Origin: Lentisphaera marina
GTDB taxonomy: Bacteria > Verrucomicrobiota > Lentisphaeria > Lentisphaerales > Lentisphaeraceae
DNA length: 64,000 nt
Direction of reading: 5' to 3'
Assembly (NCBI RefSeq): GCF_028745505.1
Contig: NZ_JAQZZL010000002.1
Coordinates: 248,001-312,000 of the forward strand
Shown: positions 43,853 to 53,297 of the stretch, piece after piece
Numbering within the stretch: position 1 is the stretch's first letter
Layout of the letters: every line of letters starts with the position of its first letter
The notes under the pieces: generated by a model
Seen by the model: the letters and a program-made list of their open reading frames with translations, nothing else
What the model was told of the DNA's origin: nothing
Databases searched by the model: none
Position numbers and translations under genes: made by a program

Positions 43853-43859
43853 TGATAGT

Positions 43860-44597
43860 ATGAAAGATTTATTAGTTTTTGCGTCAAAAGATGTAGGTTT
43901 CGCCTGTGTAAAGAATATTTACGAAACAGTAGGAAGCATTGAACTTTTGGTAGTGGCGGAATCTGATACAGATATCTATGACTTTGCTGCAAAGCATGAT
44001 ATTAAGACAAAGTTTTATAATGAGAAACTACAAGATGAAATTGTACGTGATTGTGGCCAATATAATTGGTTGGTAAATTTATGGTCATCACATATTTTGT
44101 CTGATTCAATACTGTCAAAAGCTATGCATAGCCTGAATGTACACCCCAGTCTAGTTCCTTTCTGCAGGGGAAATGATAATGCAGCTTGGACCATTCGGAC
44201 TCAATCACCAGGCGGAGTATCAATTATTGAAATGACACAAGTCGTGGATGGAGGTGACGTTTATTGTCAGCGAAAAGTTGATTATAAATTTCCCGAAACA
44301 GGGAAAGCTTACCACGAAAGGTTAAAACGGGAATTGATCTCTCTTTTCCAGGCAAGTTGGGAGAGCATTTATATGGAAGAGATCCAACCACAAAGACAAA
44401 TAGGGGAAATTTCTTCTTATAAAAGAAATCAGACTAATACAGATCGTGTACGTGCAGGGGGAGCGAAGTTTTTAGATTTGGAGGAAGTTATTAACTGGGT
44501 TTTAGCCCATGATTTTTCTCCAGGTACGAAAGCCGAGGTGATCGTCGATGGTGAGGTCTATGAATTAAGTTTGAAGATAAAAAAAAAGGTGAGATAG
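43860..44597 (+). CDS. Formyltransferase-like enzyme, probable sugar N-formyltransferase
   Basis: 245 aa from the ATG at 43860; the longer frame to 43764 lies inside the preceding gene. Seen: a Rossmann-like formyl_trans_N fold with the catalytic triad region SLNVHPSLVPFCRGNDNAAWTI near residue 94 (Asn and His) and VDGGDVYCQRKVD near 133 (Asp). Known: this fold transfers formyl from N10-formyltetrahydrofolate to an amino group, for example on 4-amino-4,6-dideoxy sugars. A DegT aminotransferase two genes later supports a formamido sugar. Confidence 0.8.
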   Translation: MKDLLVFASKDVGFACVKNIYETVGSIELLVVAESDTDIYDFAAKHDIKTKFYNEKLQDEIVRDCGQYNWLVNLWSSHILSDSILSKAMHSLNVHPSLVPFCRGNDNAAWTIRTQSPGGVSIIEMTQVVDGGDVYCQRKVDYKFPETGKAYHERLKRELISLFQASWESIYMEEIQPQRQIGEISSYKRNQTNTDRVRAGGAKFLDLEEVINWVLAHDFSPGTKAEVIVDGEVYELSLKIKKKVR

Positions 44598-44598
44598 A

Positions 44599-45291
44599 AT
44601 GGATGTAGGTAAATATCATGAAAATGAAATGGAATACAAAAAACTCCTGGCCGATATGTATAATAAATATGGTGAAGTGACCCTGTCGCCAGAATATGGT
44701 CAATTTGTTCAGGAAGATTTATTGAGATTACTCATTCGCCTGGCCCGGTACAAGTTTGTCGCCCGCCTAGTGAGTAAAAAAGATCATGTACTCGAGGTTG
44801 GTTGTGGTTCCGGCTTGGGGTCAATTTTTATGGGGCAGCATGCAGGCCAAGTAACCGGGCTGGACGTCAAACAGTATGAGCTTGATGAAGCAGAACGTTT
44901 AAACAAACGTTCTAATGTGAATTTTATTCGTGAAGATTTTTTTGAATTTTCGGAAGATCAAAAGTTTGATGTATTAGTTTCTTTAGATGTGATAGAACAC
45001 TTTACACCGGAAATGGGGGAGGCGTTTGTGAAGCAAATGACTAAGCATCTAAAGCCAGGTGGTATGGTAATTATCGGTTCTCCCAGCCTTTATTCTTACC
45101 AATATCAAAGTCGGATAAGTCAAGTTTCTCATATAAAATGCTATGATCAACAGGAGCTTAGGGATTTGATGGAGAAATATTTTGGTCGGGTCTTGCCTTT
45201 TTCCATGAATGATGAGATCGTTCATACCGGTTATCATAAAATGGCGTGGTACTACTTTATGGTTGCAACGGTTCCCTTGGAAGATAAATGA
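44599..45291 (+). CDS. Class I SAM-dependent methyltransferase
   Basis: 230 aa. Seen: motif I VLEVGCGSGLGSIFMG near residues 57-72, GLDVKQYELDEAERL, FDVLVSLDVIEHF near 117 and LKPGGMVIIGSPS near 143. The N-terminus carries Tyr-rich TLSPEYGQFVQEDLLRLL. UbiG-like fold; substrate unknown, possibly a sugar. ATGA overlap with the aminotransferase gene suggests use on the same sugar. Confidence 0.82.
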   Translation: MDVGKYHENEMEYKKLLADMYNKYGEVTLSPEYGQFVQEDLLRLLIRLARYKFVARLVSKKDHVLEVGCGSGLGSIFMGQHAGQVTGLDVKQYELDEAERLNKRSNVNFIREDFFEFSEDQKFDVLVSLDVIEHFTPEMGEAFVKQMTKHLKPGGMVIIGSPSLYSYQYQSRISQVSHIKCYDQQELRDLMEKYFGRVLPFSMNDEIVHTGYHKMAWYYFMVATVPLEDK

Positions 45292-46376
45292 AAGTTCCAT
45301 TCTTAGATTTAAGTATCCACGATGAAGAGCAATTACAAAACTATCTTGGAGTTTGTGAGCGAGTATTTCGCCATGGTCGTCTAGTAATGGGGCCGGAAGT
45401 ATCACAATTTGAAAGTGATATAGCAATTTATTGCAAGACAAAACGTGCTGTAGCTGTGAGTTCTGGAACGGATGCTCTTTTTTTAACCTTAAAGTTACTC
45501 GGCATAGGTCCTGGCGATGAAGTTATAATTCCCGCTATGAGTTTTGTTGCAACAGCAAACGCAGTTAGGCTTAACGGAGCTGATGTTGTAGTTGCTGATG
45601 TGGAAGATGATTTTAATATATCTCCAAAGTCAATGGAGAAGCTGATAACGGCAAGAACTAAGGCAGTGATTCCAGTGCACTATGGGGGGAAAATTGCTAA
45701 GATGAGCAAGATTCTGTCAATTGCTCAGGCATATGGTTTGGAGGTGATAGAAGATGCTTCTCAAGCATTTGGTGCAAAACAAGATGAAAAGATTGCAGGG
45801 ACTCTTGCACCGATCGGATGCATTAGTTTAAATCCGATGAAAATCTTAGGAGCTTTTGGTGAAATGGGTGTCATAGTTACAAATAACGACAAATGGGCTG
45901 ATCACCTTGAAGCATTAAGGTACAATGGTGTTCACCAACAGAAATCTTGCATTGAGGTGAGCTCAAATTGCAAGCCGGATACCCTGCAGGCCGCCTTGCT
46001 GATTGAGAAGTTGAAGCTCGTGGATCAAATAATCAACCAACGAAGAGCTAATGCGGAATTTTTAAGAAACGCGTTACATGAATATTGTATTTGTCCTTAT
46101 GATGATGAGGGGGCGAGTGATGTTTACTATACCTTTACAGTTTTAATAGAAAAAAGAGATGAATTACAAAGCTTTCTTCAAGACCGAAATATAGAGAGTA
46201 AAGTGTATCATCCGGTACTAACCAATGAGCCAGCATATTCTAAGGTGATAGGCGAGTACGAAAATGCTATGAAATTGACACGAAGCAAACTGGCGTTACC
46301 AGTTAATGAGACAGTAAGCAAAGAACAACTAGAGTATATAACGGAGTCGGTGATTGAATTCTTTAAAGAAACATGA
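45288..46376 (+). CDS. DegT/DnrJ/EryC1-family PLP aminotransferase
   Basis: 362 aa. Seen: AVAVSSGTDALFLTLKLLGIGPGDEV near residues 50-75, PAMSFVATANAV, IPVHYGGK, EDASQAFGAK near 158 (PLP-binding Asp), and the Schiff-base lysine in SLNPMKILGAFGEMG near 184. Known: these enzymes aminate keto sugars bound to nucleotides. With a 4,6-dehydratase-like SDR and a formyltransferase, it could make a formamido sugar. The 3' end overlaps the cupin gene by 23 bases. Confidence 0.92.
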   Translation: MKVPFLDLSIHDEEQLQNYLGVCERVFRHGRLVMGPEVSQFESDIAIYCKTKRAVAVSSGTDALFLTLKLLGIGPGDEVIIPAMSFVATANAVRLNGADVVVADVEDDFNISPKSMEKLITARTKAVIPVHYGGKIAKMSKILSIAQAYGLEVIEDASQAFGAKQDEKIAGTLAPIGCISLNPMKILGAFGEMGVIVTNNDKWADHLEALRYNGVHQQKSCIEVSSNCKPDTLQAALLIEKLKLVDQIINQRRANAEFLRNALHEYCICPYDDEGASDVYYTFTVLIEKRDELQSFLQDRNIESKVYHPVLTNEPAYSKVIGEYENAMKLTRSKLALPVNETVSKEQLEYITESVIEFFKET

Positions 46377-46806
46377 TGGCTGGTTTTCCTTTGATGGGAA
46401 TGACCCTTTTGTTATTTTGTCTCCGCAAGATATAGAGGTTCTCAAAGAAGAAGCCTATAAGAGTCAATTAAAACGTTTTAGATATTGTTTGCATCAATCT
46501 GAACAGGATGTGGTTCAGGAAATGGTAATAGCCTTCCATAAAAGCACCGAAATACCTATTCATAAACATCGAAATAAATCCGAATCGTTTTTTATCTATG
46601 AGGGGATAGTAAAGGTTAATTTTTATACTGAAGATAAAAAAGTGTTAAAACAAATAACCTTGGGTCAAAATGGAAGTGGTTATCCATGTTTTTACCGCTT
46701 AAATAGTGATTTATGGCATAACTTGGAGTTGGTAACTGAATATGCCGTTATACATGAAATTACGACAGGACCTTTTGTGAGAAATGAAACGGAGATTTTA
46801 AAATGA
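46354..46806 (+). CDS. WbuC-family cupin
   Basis: 150 aa starting from a TTG at 46354 that lies inside the aminotransferase gene; GGAG at about seven bases upstream supports it and no in-frame ATG is near. Seen: SEQDVVQEMVIAFHKSTEIPIHKHRNKSES... cupin motif with three metal-type His, and FYRLNSDLWHNLELV. Known: WbuC-like cupins accompany O-antigen/exopolysaccharide clusters; activity is not established. Overlaps next gene by four bases. Confidence 0.82.
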   Translation: MNSLKKHDGWFSFDGNDPFVILSPQDIEVLKEEAYKSQLKRFRYCLHQSEQDVVQEMVIAFHKSTEIPIHKHRNKSESFFIYEGIVKVNFYTEDKKVLKQITLGQNGSGYPCFYRLNSDLWHNLELVTEYAVIHEITTGPFVRNETEILK

Positions 46807-47843
46807 AGTTTAAAGCTGCGATCTTAGTACAGCAAGGGAAAGAATTGGTCATCGATGAGGTAACATGCCCAGAATCACTCGCCTATGGTCAGGTTTTAGT
46901 GAAAATTCATTACAGCGGGATTTGTGGCTCGCAACTGGGCGAAATTGATGGAGTCAAGGGGCCGGATAAATTTTTGCCTCACCTGCTCGGACACGAAGGT
47001 TCAGGTGAAGTCATCGAGGTAGGACCTGAAGTTACACGTGTTAAAGTCGGTGATAAAGTAGTTTTACATTGGCGTAAAGCTTCGGGAATTGAAGCCCCTT
47101 TGCCAAAGTATAATTGGAATGGGAAAGTGGTCAATTCAGGCTGGGTGACGACATTCAGCGAATATTCAGTGGTATCGGAAAATAGATTAACTCCTATACC
47201 AGATGATTTCGATATGAAGTTGGCCGCGCTATATGGATGCGCGGTGACTACAGGCTTTGGTGTGGTAACGAATGATGCGAAACTGACACTAGGTCAGTCG
47301 ATCATTATCTTTGGTGCTGGAGGGGTGGGCCTTAATATGATTCAGGCAGCTAGCATGAGTTCGGCTTATCCGATCATTGCTATTGATTTATTTGATACGC
47401 GACTCGATTTAGCCAAGGAATTGGGCGCAGATTTTGTTATTAATAGTACAAAGACAGATGTTCAAGAAGAGTTACAAAAAATTCTCCCACAGGGTGCAGA
47501 TGTCACTGTAGATAATACAGGTAAACCTACCATTATAGAGTTGTGTTATGAGCTGACTAAAAATTCTGGAACGACTGTTTTAGTTGGTGTTCCGAAAAAA
47601 GGGGATAAAGCTCAAGTCTACACTCTACCTCTTCATTTTGGGAAAAATCTTAAAGGCTCTTGTGGAGGTGGCTGTGAGCCAGAGTCTGATATACCTAAAT
47701 TCATTCAGCTTTTTAAGGCAGGGAAATACTCTTTAGAGCCTTTGATTACTAACGAATACAGGCTTGATGACATCAATCAGGCCATGGCGGATATGCGCTC
47801 GGGTAAAGTGGCTGGTAGATGCTTAATTGATATGGATATGTAA
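46803..47843 (+). CDS. Zinc-type alcohol dehydrogenase (MDR family)
   Basis: 346 aa. Seen: catalytic-zinc region SGICGSQLGEIDG near residue 37 and LLGHEGSGEVIEVG near 62, Rossmann loop IIFGAGGVGLNMIQAA near 170, and GVPKKGD near 258. The structural-zinc four-Cys lobe of classical members is absent. Likely oxidises or reduces a sugar alcohol or nucleotide sugar. It is followed by an HldE-like gene, with 17 bases of frame overlap if the furthest start is used. Confidence 0.85.
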   Translation: MKFKAAILVQQGKELVIDEVTCPESLAYGQVLVKIHYSGICGSQLGEIDGVKGPDKFLPHLLGHEGSGEVIEVGPEVTRVKVGDKVVLHWRKASGIEAPLPKYNWNGKVVNSGWVTTFSEYSVVSENRLTPIPDDFDMKLAALYGCAVTTGFGVVTNDAKLTLGQSIIIFGAGGVGLNMIQAASMSSAYPIIAIDLFDTRLDLAKELGADFVINSTKTDVQEELQKILPQGADVTVDNTGKPTIIELCYELTKNSGTTVLVGVPKKGDKAQVYTLPLHFGKNLKGSCGGGCEPESDIPKFIQLFKAGKYSLEPLITNEYRLDDINQAMADMRSGKVAGRCLIDMDM

Positions 47844-47853
47844 ATTGAACGAT

Positions 47854-49314
47854 ATGGGGAAATTACTTAGGGAACGAAATCAAGCCGAAAAGCTTGTTTT
47901 CGTGTCGGGTAACTTTAATATTTTACATCCAGGTCATCAACGCTTACTTAAATTTGCGGCAGATTGTGGTGAAAAGCTAATAGTTGGAGTTAATAATGAC
48001 CAATCAGAAGGAGCTCATATCCCAGAGGATTTGAGGCTTGAAGGGGTGCGAGCCATTAGTTGGGTAGATGAAGCTTTTATTATTCAAGGTAGCTTAGATC
48101 AGGTTATTTTGTCTTTGCAACCCGATGTCGTGGTTAAGGGTAAAGAGCACGAGCAAAACCTCAATATTGAAGAATCAATAGTCTCTAGTTATGGGGGAAA
48201 ATTAGTTTTTTCATCAGGTGAAACCAGATTTACATCCTTAGATTTAATTCGCAATGAATTTTTAGAGGCTGATTTCAGTTCCATTAAATTGCCAGAAAAG
48301 TATTTAAAGAGACATGAATTTTCCCATACTGATCTTTTAGAATCATTAACTAAGATTGCGAATGTACCTGCACTCGTTATAGGAGATATTATTCTTGATG
48401 AATATATAAGTTGTGAACCTTTAGGGATGTCTCAGGAAGACCCTACAATCGTAGTGAGTCCACTATCAAATCAAGTGTTTTTAGGGGGAGCAGGAATAGT
48501 CGCTGCCCATGCTAAAGGTTTAGGTGCAAAAGTAACCTTTTTATCAGTTGTGGGAAGTGATCCAACTTCGAAAAAACTTGAAGAATTATTAGAAGAGTAC
48601 GGCGTCGATAGTCAGCTATTTACTGATGAATCTAGGCCTACAACTCTGAAGCAACGCTTTCGTGCAGATTCAAAAACTTTGCTACGAGTCAATCATTTAA
48701 AGCAACACGATATTCCAAAGGAAATTCAAGAGCAAATTTACTCCTATATTGAAGAGCATATAAAGGAATTGAAGTTATTAATTTTTTCTGATTTTAATTA
48801 TGGTTGTTTGCCACAGACATTAGTTGACCAGATATCAAAGTTATGTCTTGATCACGATGTCATGATGGTGGCAGATAGCCAATCTTCATCACAAATTGGT
48901 GATATATCTCGTTTTCATAATATGAATTTGATTACACCAACAGAGCGTGAAGCTCGCTTAGCTGTTAAGGATAGTAATTCAGGTTTGGTGGTTTTAGCGG
49001 AGAAACTACGAACAATATCTAAAGCAGAAAATGTTTTATTAACTTTAGGTCGAGAGGGGGTTTTAGTACAATCTAAGAGTGAAGATAACTTTGGTTTAAA
49101 GACTGATAAAGTACCAGCGATGAATACCTCACCCAAAGATAATGCTGGAGCAGGAGATTCTTTATTGACTTGTTGTTCTTTAGTAATGGCAGCTGGGGTG
49201 GATATTTGGCAGGCAGCTTATTTAGGTTCAGTAGCCGCCGCCTGCCAAGTTGGCCGGATTGGTAATAAGCCCTTAAGCTTAAATGAACTCGTAAAAGAAA
49301 TTACAAATAGTTGA
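47854..49314 (+). CDS. HldE-like enzyme with reversed domain order (nucleotidyltransferase then PfkB kinase)
   Basis: About 486 aa from ATG 47854; TTG at 47845 and 47827 are alternatives. Seen: N-terminal cytidylyltransferase fold with SGNFNILHPGHQRLLKFA near residues 17-34 (HxGH motif) and VVKGKEHEQ, then from about 165 a PfkB-type carbohydrate kinase with VIGDIILDEYI, FLGGAGIVAAHAKGLGAKVTFLSVVG and the catalytic NAGAGDSLL near 434. Known: HldE of heptose biosynthesis has kinase first and nucleotidyltransferase second. The swapped order suggests an independently formed fusion doing both activation steps on one sugar. Confidence 0.85.
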   Translation: MGKLLRERNQAEKLVFVSGNFNILHPGHQRLLKFAADCGEKLIVGVNNDQSEGAHIPEDLRLEGVRAISWVDEAFIIQGSLDQVILSLQPDVVVKGKEHEQNLNIEESIVSSYGGKLVFSSGETRFTSLDLIRNEFLEADFSSIKLPEKYLKRHEFSHTDLLESLTKIANVPALVIGDIILDEYISCEPLGMSQEDPTIVVSPLSNQVFLGGAGIVAAHAKGLGAKVTFLSVVGSDPTSKKLEELLEEYGVDSQLFTDESRPTTLKQRFRADSKTLLRVNHLKQHDIPKEIQEQIYSYIEEHIKELKLLIFSDFNYGCLPQTLVDQISKLCLDHDVMMVADSQSSSQIGDISRFHNMNLITPTEREARLAVKDSNSGLVVLAEKLRTISKAENVLLTLGREGVLVQSKSEDNFGLKTDKVPAMNTSPKDNAGAGDSLLTCCSLVMAAGVDIWQAAYLGSVAAACQVGRIGNKPLSLNELVKEITNS

Positions 49315-50675
49315 AAGAATTGATTAAAGGCTTGTTGTCTAGAGCAGAAGTTGACAGGGCGGTAATGTATGGTCTTAGCAATAAGTTATGGTTGCTATTA
49401 TCAGGCCCACTGACCATAGCGTTAATTGTCAGTTATTTCTCACCAGAATTACAGGGCTTTTATTATACGTTTTTTAGTATACTGGCATTTAAAGTTTTTA
49501 TAGAACTTGGACTTGGTAATGTAACTATACAGTTTGCAAGTCATGAGTGGAGTCGCTTATCTTATGACGATGATGGTCATGTAAAAGGAGATAAAGATGC
49601 ACATTCTCGCTTAATTAGTCTGGGAAGATACGTTTTTTGCTGGTTTGCTTGGGGCTCAATCATTTATGTTTTAGCTTTGATCTGCCTGGGGTTTTTGTTT
49701 TTTCATGGTGTTGACTATGGCATTGATTGGAAATCGCCCTGGTTCGTACTTTCCCTGCTTTGTGGCCTCGAGATCTTAACGATTCCTGCAATGGCCTTAT
49801 TAGAGGGCTGCGGTAAATTGGCGGAAGTTTATCGCATACGCTTTATTGATGCGCTAATTAGCCGGGCGGCATCCTGGGTTGTTATTCTCTGTGGTGGCGG
49901 TTTATGGGCCGTGATTACTTACGTTGGCTGCAATGTAATTATCTTATGGTGTTTGATTTTTAAAGAGAGGCATTTTTTTTGGATTTTCACTGAGAAACCC
50001 ACCGGAACCTGCCTGGATTGGAAAAAAGATATTGGACCCATGCAATGGCGTATAGGGGTGAGTTCCCTCTGTGGATTCGTGGTGTTTTCTTTGTTGAATC
50101 CGATAGCCTTTAAATTTTTTGGACCCGTCACGGCCGGTCAGCTGGGCCTCACCTTGAACTTAATAAATATGCTGACTTCCATGGTGGCAATTTGGGTGAA
50201 CGTCAAGATCCCGGAGTTCGGCAAATTTATCGCGCTCAGAGAGTTTGATAAACTTGATGAGCTTTTTTTTAGGGTCTACAAAGTTTTTATTTTAGTCCTT
50301 CTAAGCAGTTCAGCATTATTTGTTCTGGCGGTCGCCGGAGTGAAGTACCTCTCTGCCGATTTTGAGTTGCTGGAACGCCTGGGATCCAGGTTTTTAAGCC
50401 TGCCATCCCTCGTGCTCTTTACTTGCGGCTTCGTGTTTATGTCGATTGGATGGCCTTTTTCAGTTTATTTACGAGCTCATAAAAAAGAACCCCTGCTGGC
50501 TTTGTCAATTATCGGCGCAGTATTAATGGGGCTAGCATGCTTTTTATCCGGTTTATTTGGAGATGTTTTTATAATGTCAATTTGTTATTGTATAATTAAT
50601 GTTTTGTTATTGCCTTTCGTTTTTAAAGTATGGAAGGTTTGTTGTACTCAATGGCATGGTAAAGTGACCAACTAG
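49311..50675 (+). CDS. Polysaccharide flippase-like membrane protein (Wzx type)
   Basis: 454 aa, TTG start overlapping the previous stop (TTGA). Seen: about twelve hydrophobic helices spread over the length with short charged loops, a conserved-type segment VSYFSPELQGFYYTFFSIL near the N-terminus, and GPVTAGQLGLTLNLINML near 275. Matches the Wzx/RfbX/MATE topology. Likely moves lipid-linked repeat units across the inner membrane. GC content in the 49600-50500 stretch is higher than in the next gene. Confidence 0.8.
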   Translation: MKELIKGLLSRAEVDRAVMYGLSNKLWLLLSGPLTIALIVSYFSPELQGFYYTFFSILAFKVFIELGLGNVTIQFASHEWSRLSYDDDGHVKGDKDAHSRLISLGRYVFCWFAWGSIIYVLALICLGFLFFHGVDYGIDWKSPWFVLSLLCGLEILTIPAMALLEGCGKLAEVYRIRFIDALISRAASWVVILCGGGLWAVITYVGCNVIILWCLIFKERHFFWIFTEKPTGTCLDWKKDIGPMQWRIGVSSLCGFVVFSLLNPIAFKFFGPVTAGQLGLTLNLINMLTSMVAIWVNVKIPEFGKFIALREFDKLDELFFRVYKVFILVLLSSSALFVLAVAGVKYLSADFELLERLGSRFLSLPSLVLFTCGFVFMSIGWPFSVYLRAHKKEPLLALSIIGAVLMGLACFLSGLFGDVFIMSICYCIINVLLLPFVFKVWKVCCTQWHGKVTN

Positions 50676-50712
50676 AAATAATTATTCAGTTGTTTAATAA
50701 ATAGAGATGTGA

Positions 50713-51636
50713 ATGTTACCAAAAATTTCAGTTATAATGAGTAACTATAATTATGAAAATTTTTTAGAAAGAGCTCTGAAAGCAATTTGTGATCAAATCG
50801 ATTATATATATGAGTTTATTATCATTGATGATGGATCCACCGATAATAGCAGGGAAATCATTGCCAAATATACTGATTTAAGCCCTAAAATTAAGTATTA
50901 TTATGATGGATGTAATAAAGGTATTGTATCTAGATTAGAAGAATTGAACTCTCTGGCAGAGGGTGATTATATCTACGGTGCCGCATCTGATGATTATGTG
51001 TTGCCAGATTTTTTTAAGAAAGTTTCAGAGCAATTAACTCAAAATCCAAATGCTTTACTTGTCTGTGCGGAGGCAGTTTTTGAAGATGAAGAAAGTGGCC
51101 GAAAAGTTAGTTCATCGTTAGGTTTTGCTGATCAGAGTGCCTACATTTCGTGTGGAGATGTATGTAGAAAACTCAAAGGAAAAATTCTTCCAGGGCATAC
51201 ATCTATTCTAAGAAAAAGTGCTGTGGATCAATTTGGAGGCTATCACCTCGAATTGAAGTGGTATTGCGATTGGTATTTAAACTTGAATATTGCTCTTAAA
51301 GAAGGCTTTTTGTATATAGTAGAAGTAGGAGCGGTTATGAGGACCTCGACCGAAACGTATTCCGGGAAGAAGCCTTGGAGTGAACTCTGTGACGTTTTTG
51401 AATTTCTTATGGTAAGACTAAAAAAAGATTTATTATACGAAGATTTCGTAAGATGTAAGGCCTTTAATAATTTAGGGGGTGCTTTTCTCCTTTTTTTAAT
51501 TATTAGGCCAAAGTTTTGGGATTTTCTTACGTTAGTAATCATTAAAGACATATGCTGGCTTTATATGAAGCATTACATTAAAATTTGTATTTTTTATGAT
51601 AAGTGGAAGCTTTCTATGAAACCTAATAAACAATAA
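50713..51636 (+). CDS. Glycosyltransferase family 2
   Basis: 307 aa. Seen: ISVIMSNYNYENFLERALKAI, DDGSTDNSREII near residue 39 (nucleotide/metal site), YGAASDDYVLPDF near 92 (DxD-like), and LKWYCDWYLNLN near 182. A C-terminal hydrophobic stretch may attach it to the membrane. Transfers a sugar to the growing repeat unit; donor unknown. AT-rich relative to the flippase gene, with 37 bases between them. Confidence 0.9.
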   Translation: MLPKISVIMSNYNYENFLERALKAICDQIDYIYEFIIIDDGSTDNSREIIAKYTDLSPKIKYYYDGCNKGIVSRLEELNSLAEGDYIYGAASDDYVLPDFFKKVSEQLTQNPNALLVCAEAVFEDEESGRKVSSSLGFADQSAYISCGDVCRKLKGKILPGHTSILRKSAVDQFGGYHLELKWYCDWYLNLNIALKEGFLYIVEVGAVMRTSTETYSGKKPWSELCDVFEFLMVRLKKDLLYEDFVRCKAFNNLGGAFLLFLIIRPKFWDFLTLVIIKDICWLYMKHYIKICIFYDKWKLSMKPNKQ

Positions 51637-51652
51637 TTGAATAAGGGATGTT

Positions 51653-52588
51653 ATGAAGAGAGTATTAATTACCGGCGGAGCAGGGTACTTGGGTTCGATT
51701 ATGGTACCGTATTTTTTAGAGCAGGGTTATGCCGTTACGGTCTTAGACAACTTACAATATAGGCAAAATTCATTGATGAATGTGTGTATTAACCCCAACT
51801 TTAACTTTGTACGTGGGGATGCGCGTGATGAGCGGTTGATTAGTGAATTGCTTAAAGATCATGATATTATCATTCCCCTGGCAGCATTAGTTGGAGCCCC
51901 CCTTTGTAAGCAGGATCCTTGGACTACAGAAAGCTTAAATCGTGATGCAGTCATCATGGTTAATAAATTAAGATCGAAAGATCAGAAATTATTATTACCT
52001 ATAACTAACTCTGGATATGGTATTGGTGAAAAAGGTAAGTTCTGTACGGAAGAGTCTCCCTTGAGACCAATCTCTTTATACGGAACGACAAAAGTTGAGG
52101 CGGAAGCATCCGTGCTTGAAAAAGGAAATGCTATAAGTTTTCGCTTGGCAACGGTGTTTGGTGCTGGCGCACGAATGAGAACCGACCTTTTAGTTAATGA
52201 CTTTGTTTATCGTGCAGTAAATGACAAAGCGGTTATTCTGTTCGAGGCTGACTTTAAACGCAATTATATACATATACGTGACGTTGCAAGAGTTTTCTTA
52301 CATGGAATAGAGAACTATGAATCGATGAAAGGACTCCCCTATAATGTGGGGCTATCTGATGCGAATCTTTCAAAGAGAGAGCTTTGCGAGAAGATCCAAA
52401 AATATGTCCCTGATTTTGTTTATTTAGAATCTGAAATCGGGCAGGATCCTGATAAACGTGATTACATTGTTAGTAATGAAAGAATAGAATCGACAGGGTG
52501 GAAGCCAGTTTATTCCTTGGATGATGGTATTGAGGAGCTATTAAAGGCTTATAGAATCATTAAAAATAATCAGTATGGCAATGTCTGA
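51653..52588 (+). CDS. Cj1427-like SDR, probable GDP-heptose C4 dehydrogenase
   Basis: 311 aa. Seen: ITGGAGYLGSIMVPYFLEQGY, PLAALVGAPLCKQDP near residue 80, TNSGYGIGEKGKF near 117, CTEESPLRPISLYGTTK near 130-146, FRLATVFGAGARMRTDLLVNDF near 163, RNYIHIRDV and DPDKRDYIVSN near 264. From memory these match the Campylobacter jejuni Cj1427 subfamily, known to oxidise GDP-D-glycero-D-manno-heptose at C4, regenerating bound NAD with 2-oxoglutarate and releasing L-2-hydroxyglutarate. Directly followed by hddC with 14 bases of overlap, as expected for a heptose pathway. Confidence 0.78.
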   Translation: MKRVLITGGAGYLGSIMVPYFLEQGYAVTVLDNLQYRQNSLMNVCINPNFNFVRGDARDERLISELLKDHDIIIPLAALVGAPLCKQDPWTTESLNRDAVIMVNKLRSKDQKLLLPITNSGYGIGEKGKFCTEESPLRPISLYGTTKVEAEASVLEKGNAISFRLATVFGAGARMRTDLLVNDFVYRAVNDKAVILFEADFKRNYIHIRDVARVFLHGIENYESMKGLPYNVGLSDANLSKRELCEKIQKYVPDFVYLESEIGQDPDKRDYIVSNERIESTGWKPVYSLDDGIEELLKAYRIIKNNQYGNV

Positions 52589-53288
52589 TCCTGTAAAACC
52601 CTCAGTTCTCATTCTTGCAGGAGGTTTAGGGACACGCTTAAGGTCTGTCGTTTCTGATCGACCTAAAGTTATGGCTGATGTAGATGGTAAGCCTTTCCTA
52701 GAACATCTTTTAACTTATCTATACGGTTTTGGTTTCCGGCACTTTGTGATATCGACGGGCTACATGGCGGATTTAATTAAAGATTTAGGTGTGAGTTTAA
52801 AAGGTATTAGTATTGAGTATTGCCATGAAGGTAAGCCTATGGGAACAGGTGGAGCTATCCGCTTAGCTTTACCTTATTTTAAAAGTGAAACTGTTTTAGT
52901 TATGAATGGCGATTCTTTTTGTAGTCTTGACTATAATAAATTTCTTGAGTCTTACCATTTAAGAGGTAGGGTTGATTCTTTGGTTATTACTGAAGTTGAA
53001 GATGTATCGCGTTATGGTTTTGTTGAACTAAGCACATGTGATAGAGTGAAATCATTTGAGGAAAAGGGGCAGGGAAGTGGAGTTGGTTTTATCAATGCAG
53101 GGATTTATTTACTAAATAAAACGACAATCGAATCCTTGCCACAAGAGGTTAATATCTCTTTAGAGAAAGAGGTATTTCCTAATATGAGTAACTTACATGC
53201 CTTTAAAACCTCTGGGCCTTTTATAGATATTGGCACACCGGAATCATATGATAGAGCAGGTCAATTTTTTAATAATTTACGAGATTAG
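52575..53288 (+). CDS. hddC: HddC-like heptose-1-phosphate guanylyltransferase
   Basis: 237 aa. Seen: LILAGGLGTRLRSVVSDRPKVMADVDGKPFLEHLL near residues 12-45, MGTGGAIRLAL near 90, metal-binding MNGDSF near 109, and FIDIGTPESYDRAG near the C-terminus. Known: HddC makes GDP-D-glycero-alpha-D-manno-heptose. The neighbouring Cj1427-like SDR and the HddA kinase at 56459 support this role. A second in-frame ATG two codons later could be the start. Confidence 0.85.
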   Translation: MAMSDPVKPSVLILAGGLGTRLRSVVSDRPKVMADVDGKPFLEHLLTYLYGFGFRHFVISTGYMADLIKDLGVSLKGISIEYCHEGKPMGTGGAIRLALPYFKSETVLVMNGDSFCSLDYNKFLESYHLRGRVDSLVITEVEDVSRYGFVELSTCDRVKSFEEKGQGSGVGFINAGIYLLNKTTIESLPQEVNISLEKEVFPNMSNLHAFKTSGPFIDIGTPESYDRAGQFFNNLRD

Positions 53289-53297
53289 TTTGATATT

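Noticed and set aside
43764..43859. Extended N-terminus of the formyltransferase
   Set aside because: The extra 32 codons lie within the preceding methyltransferase and the fold begins at the ATG at 43860.
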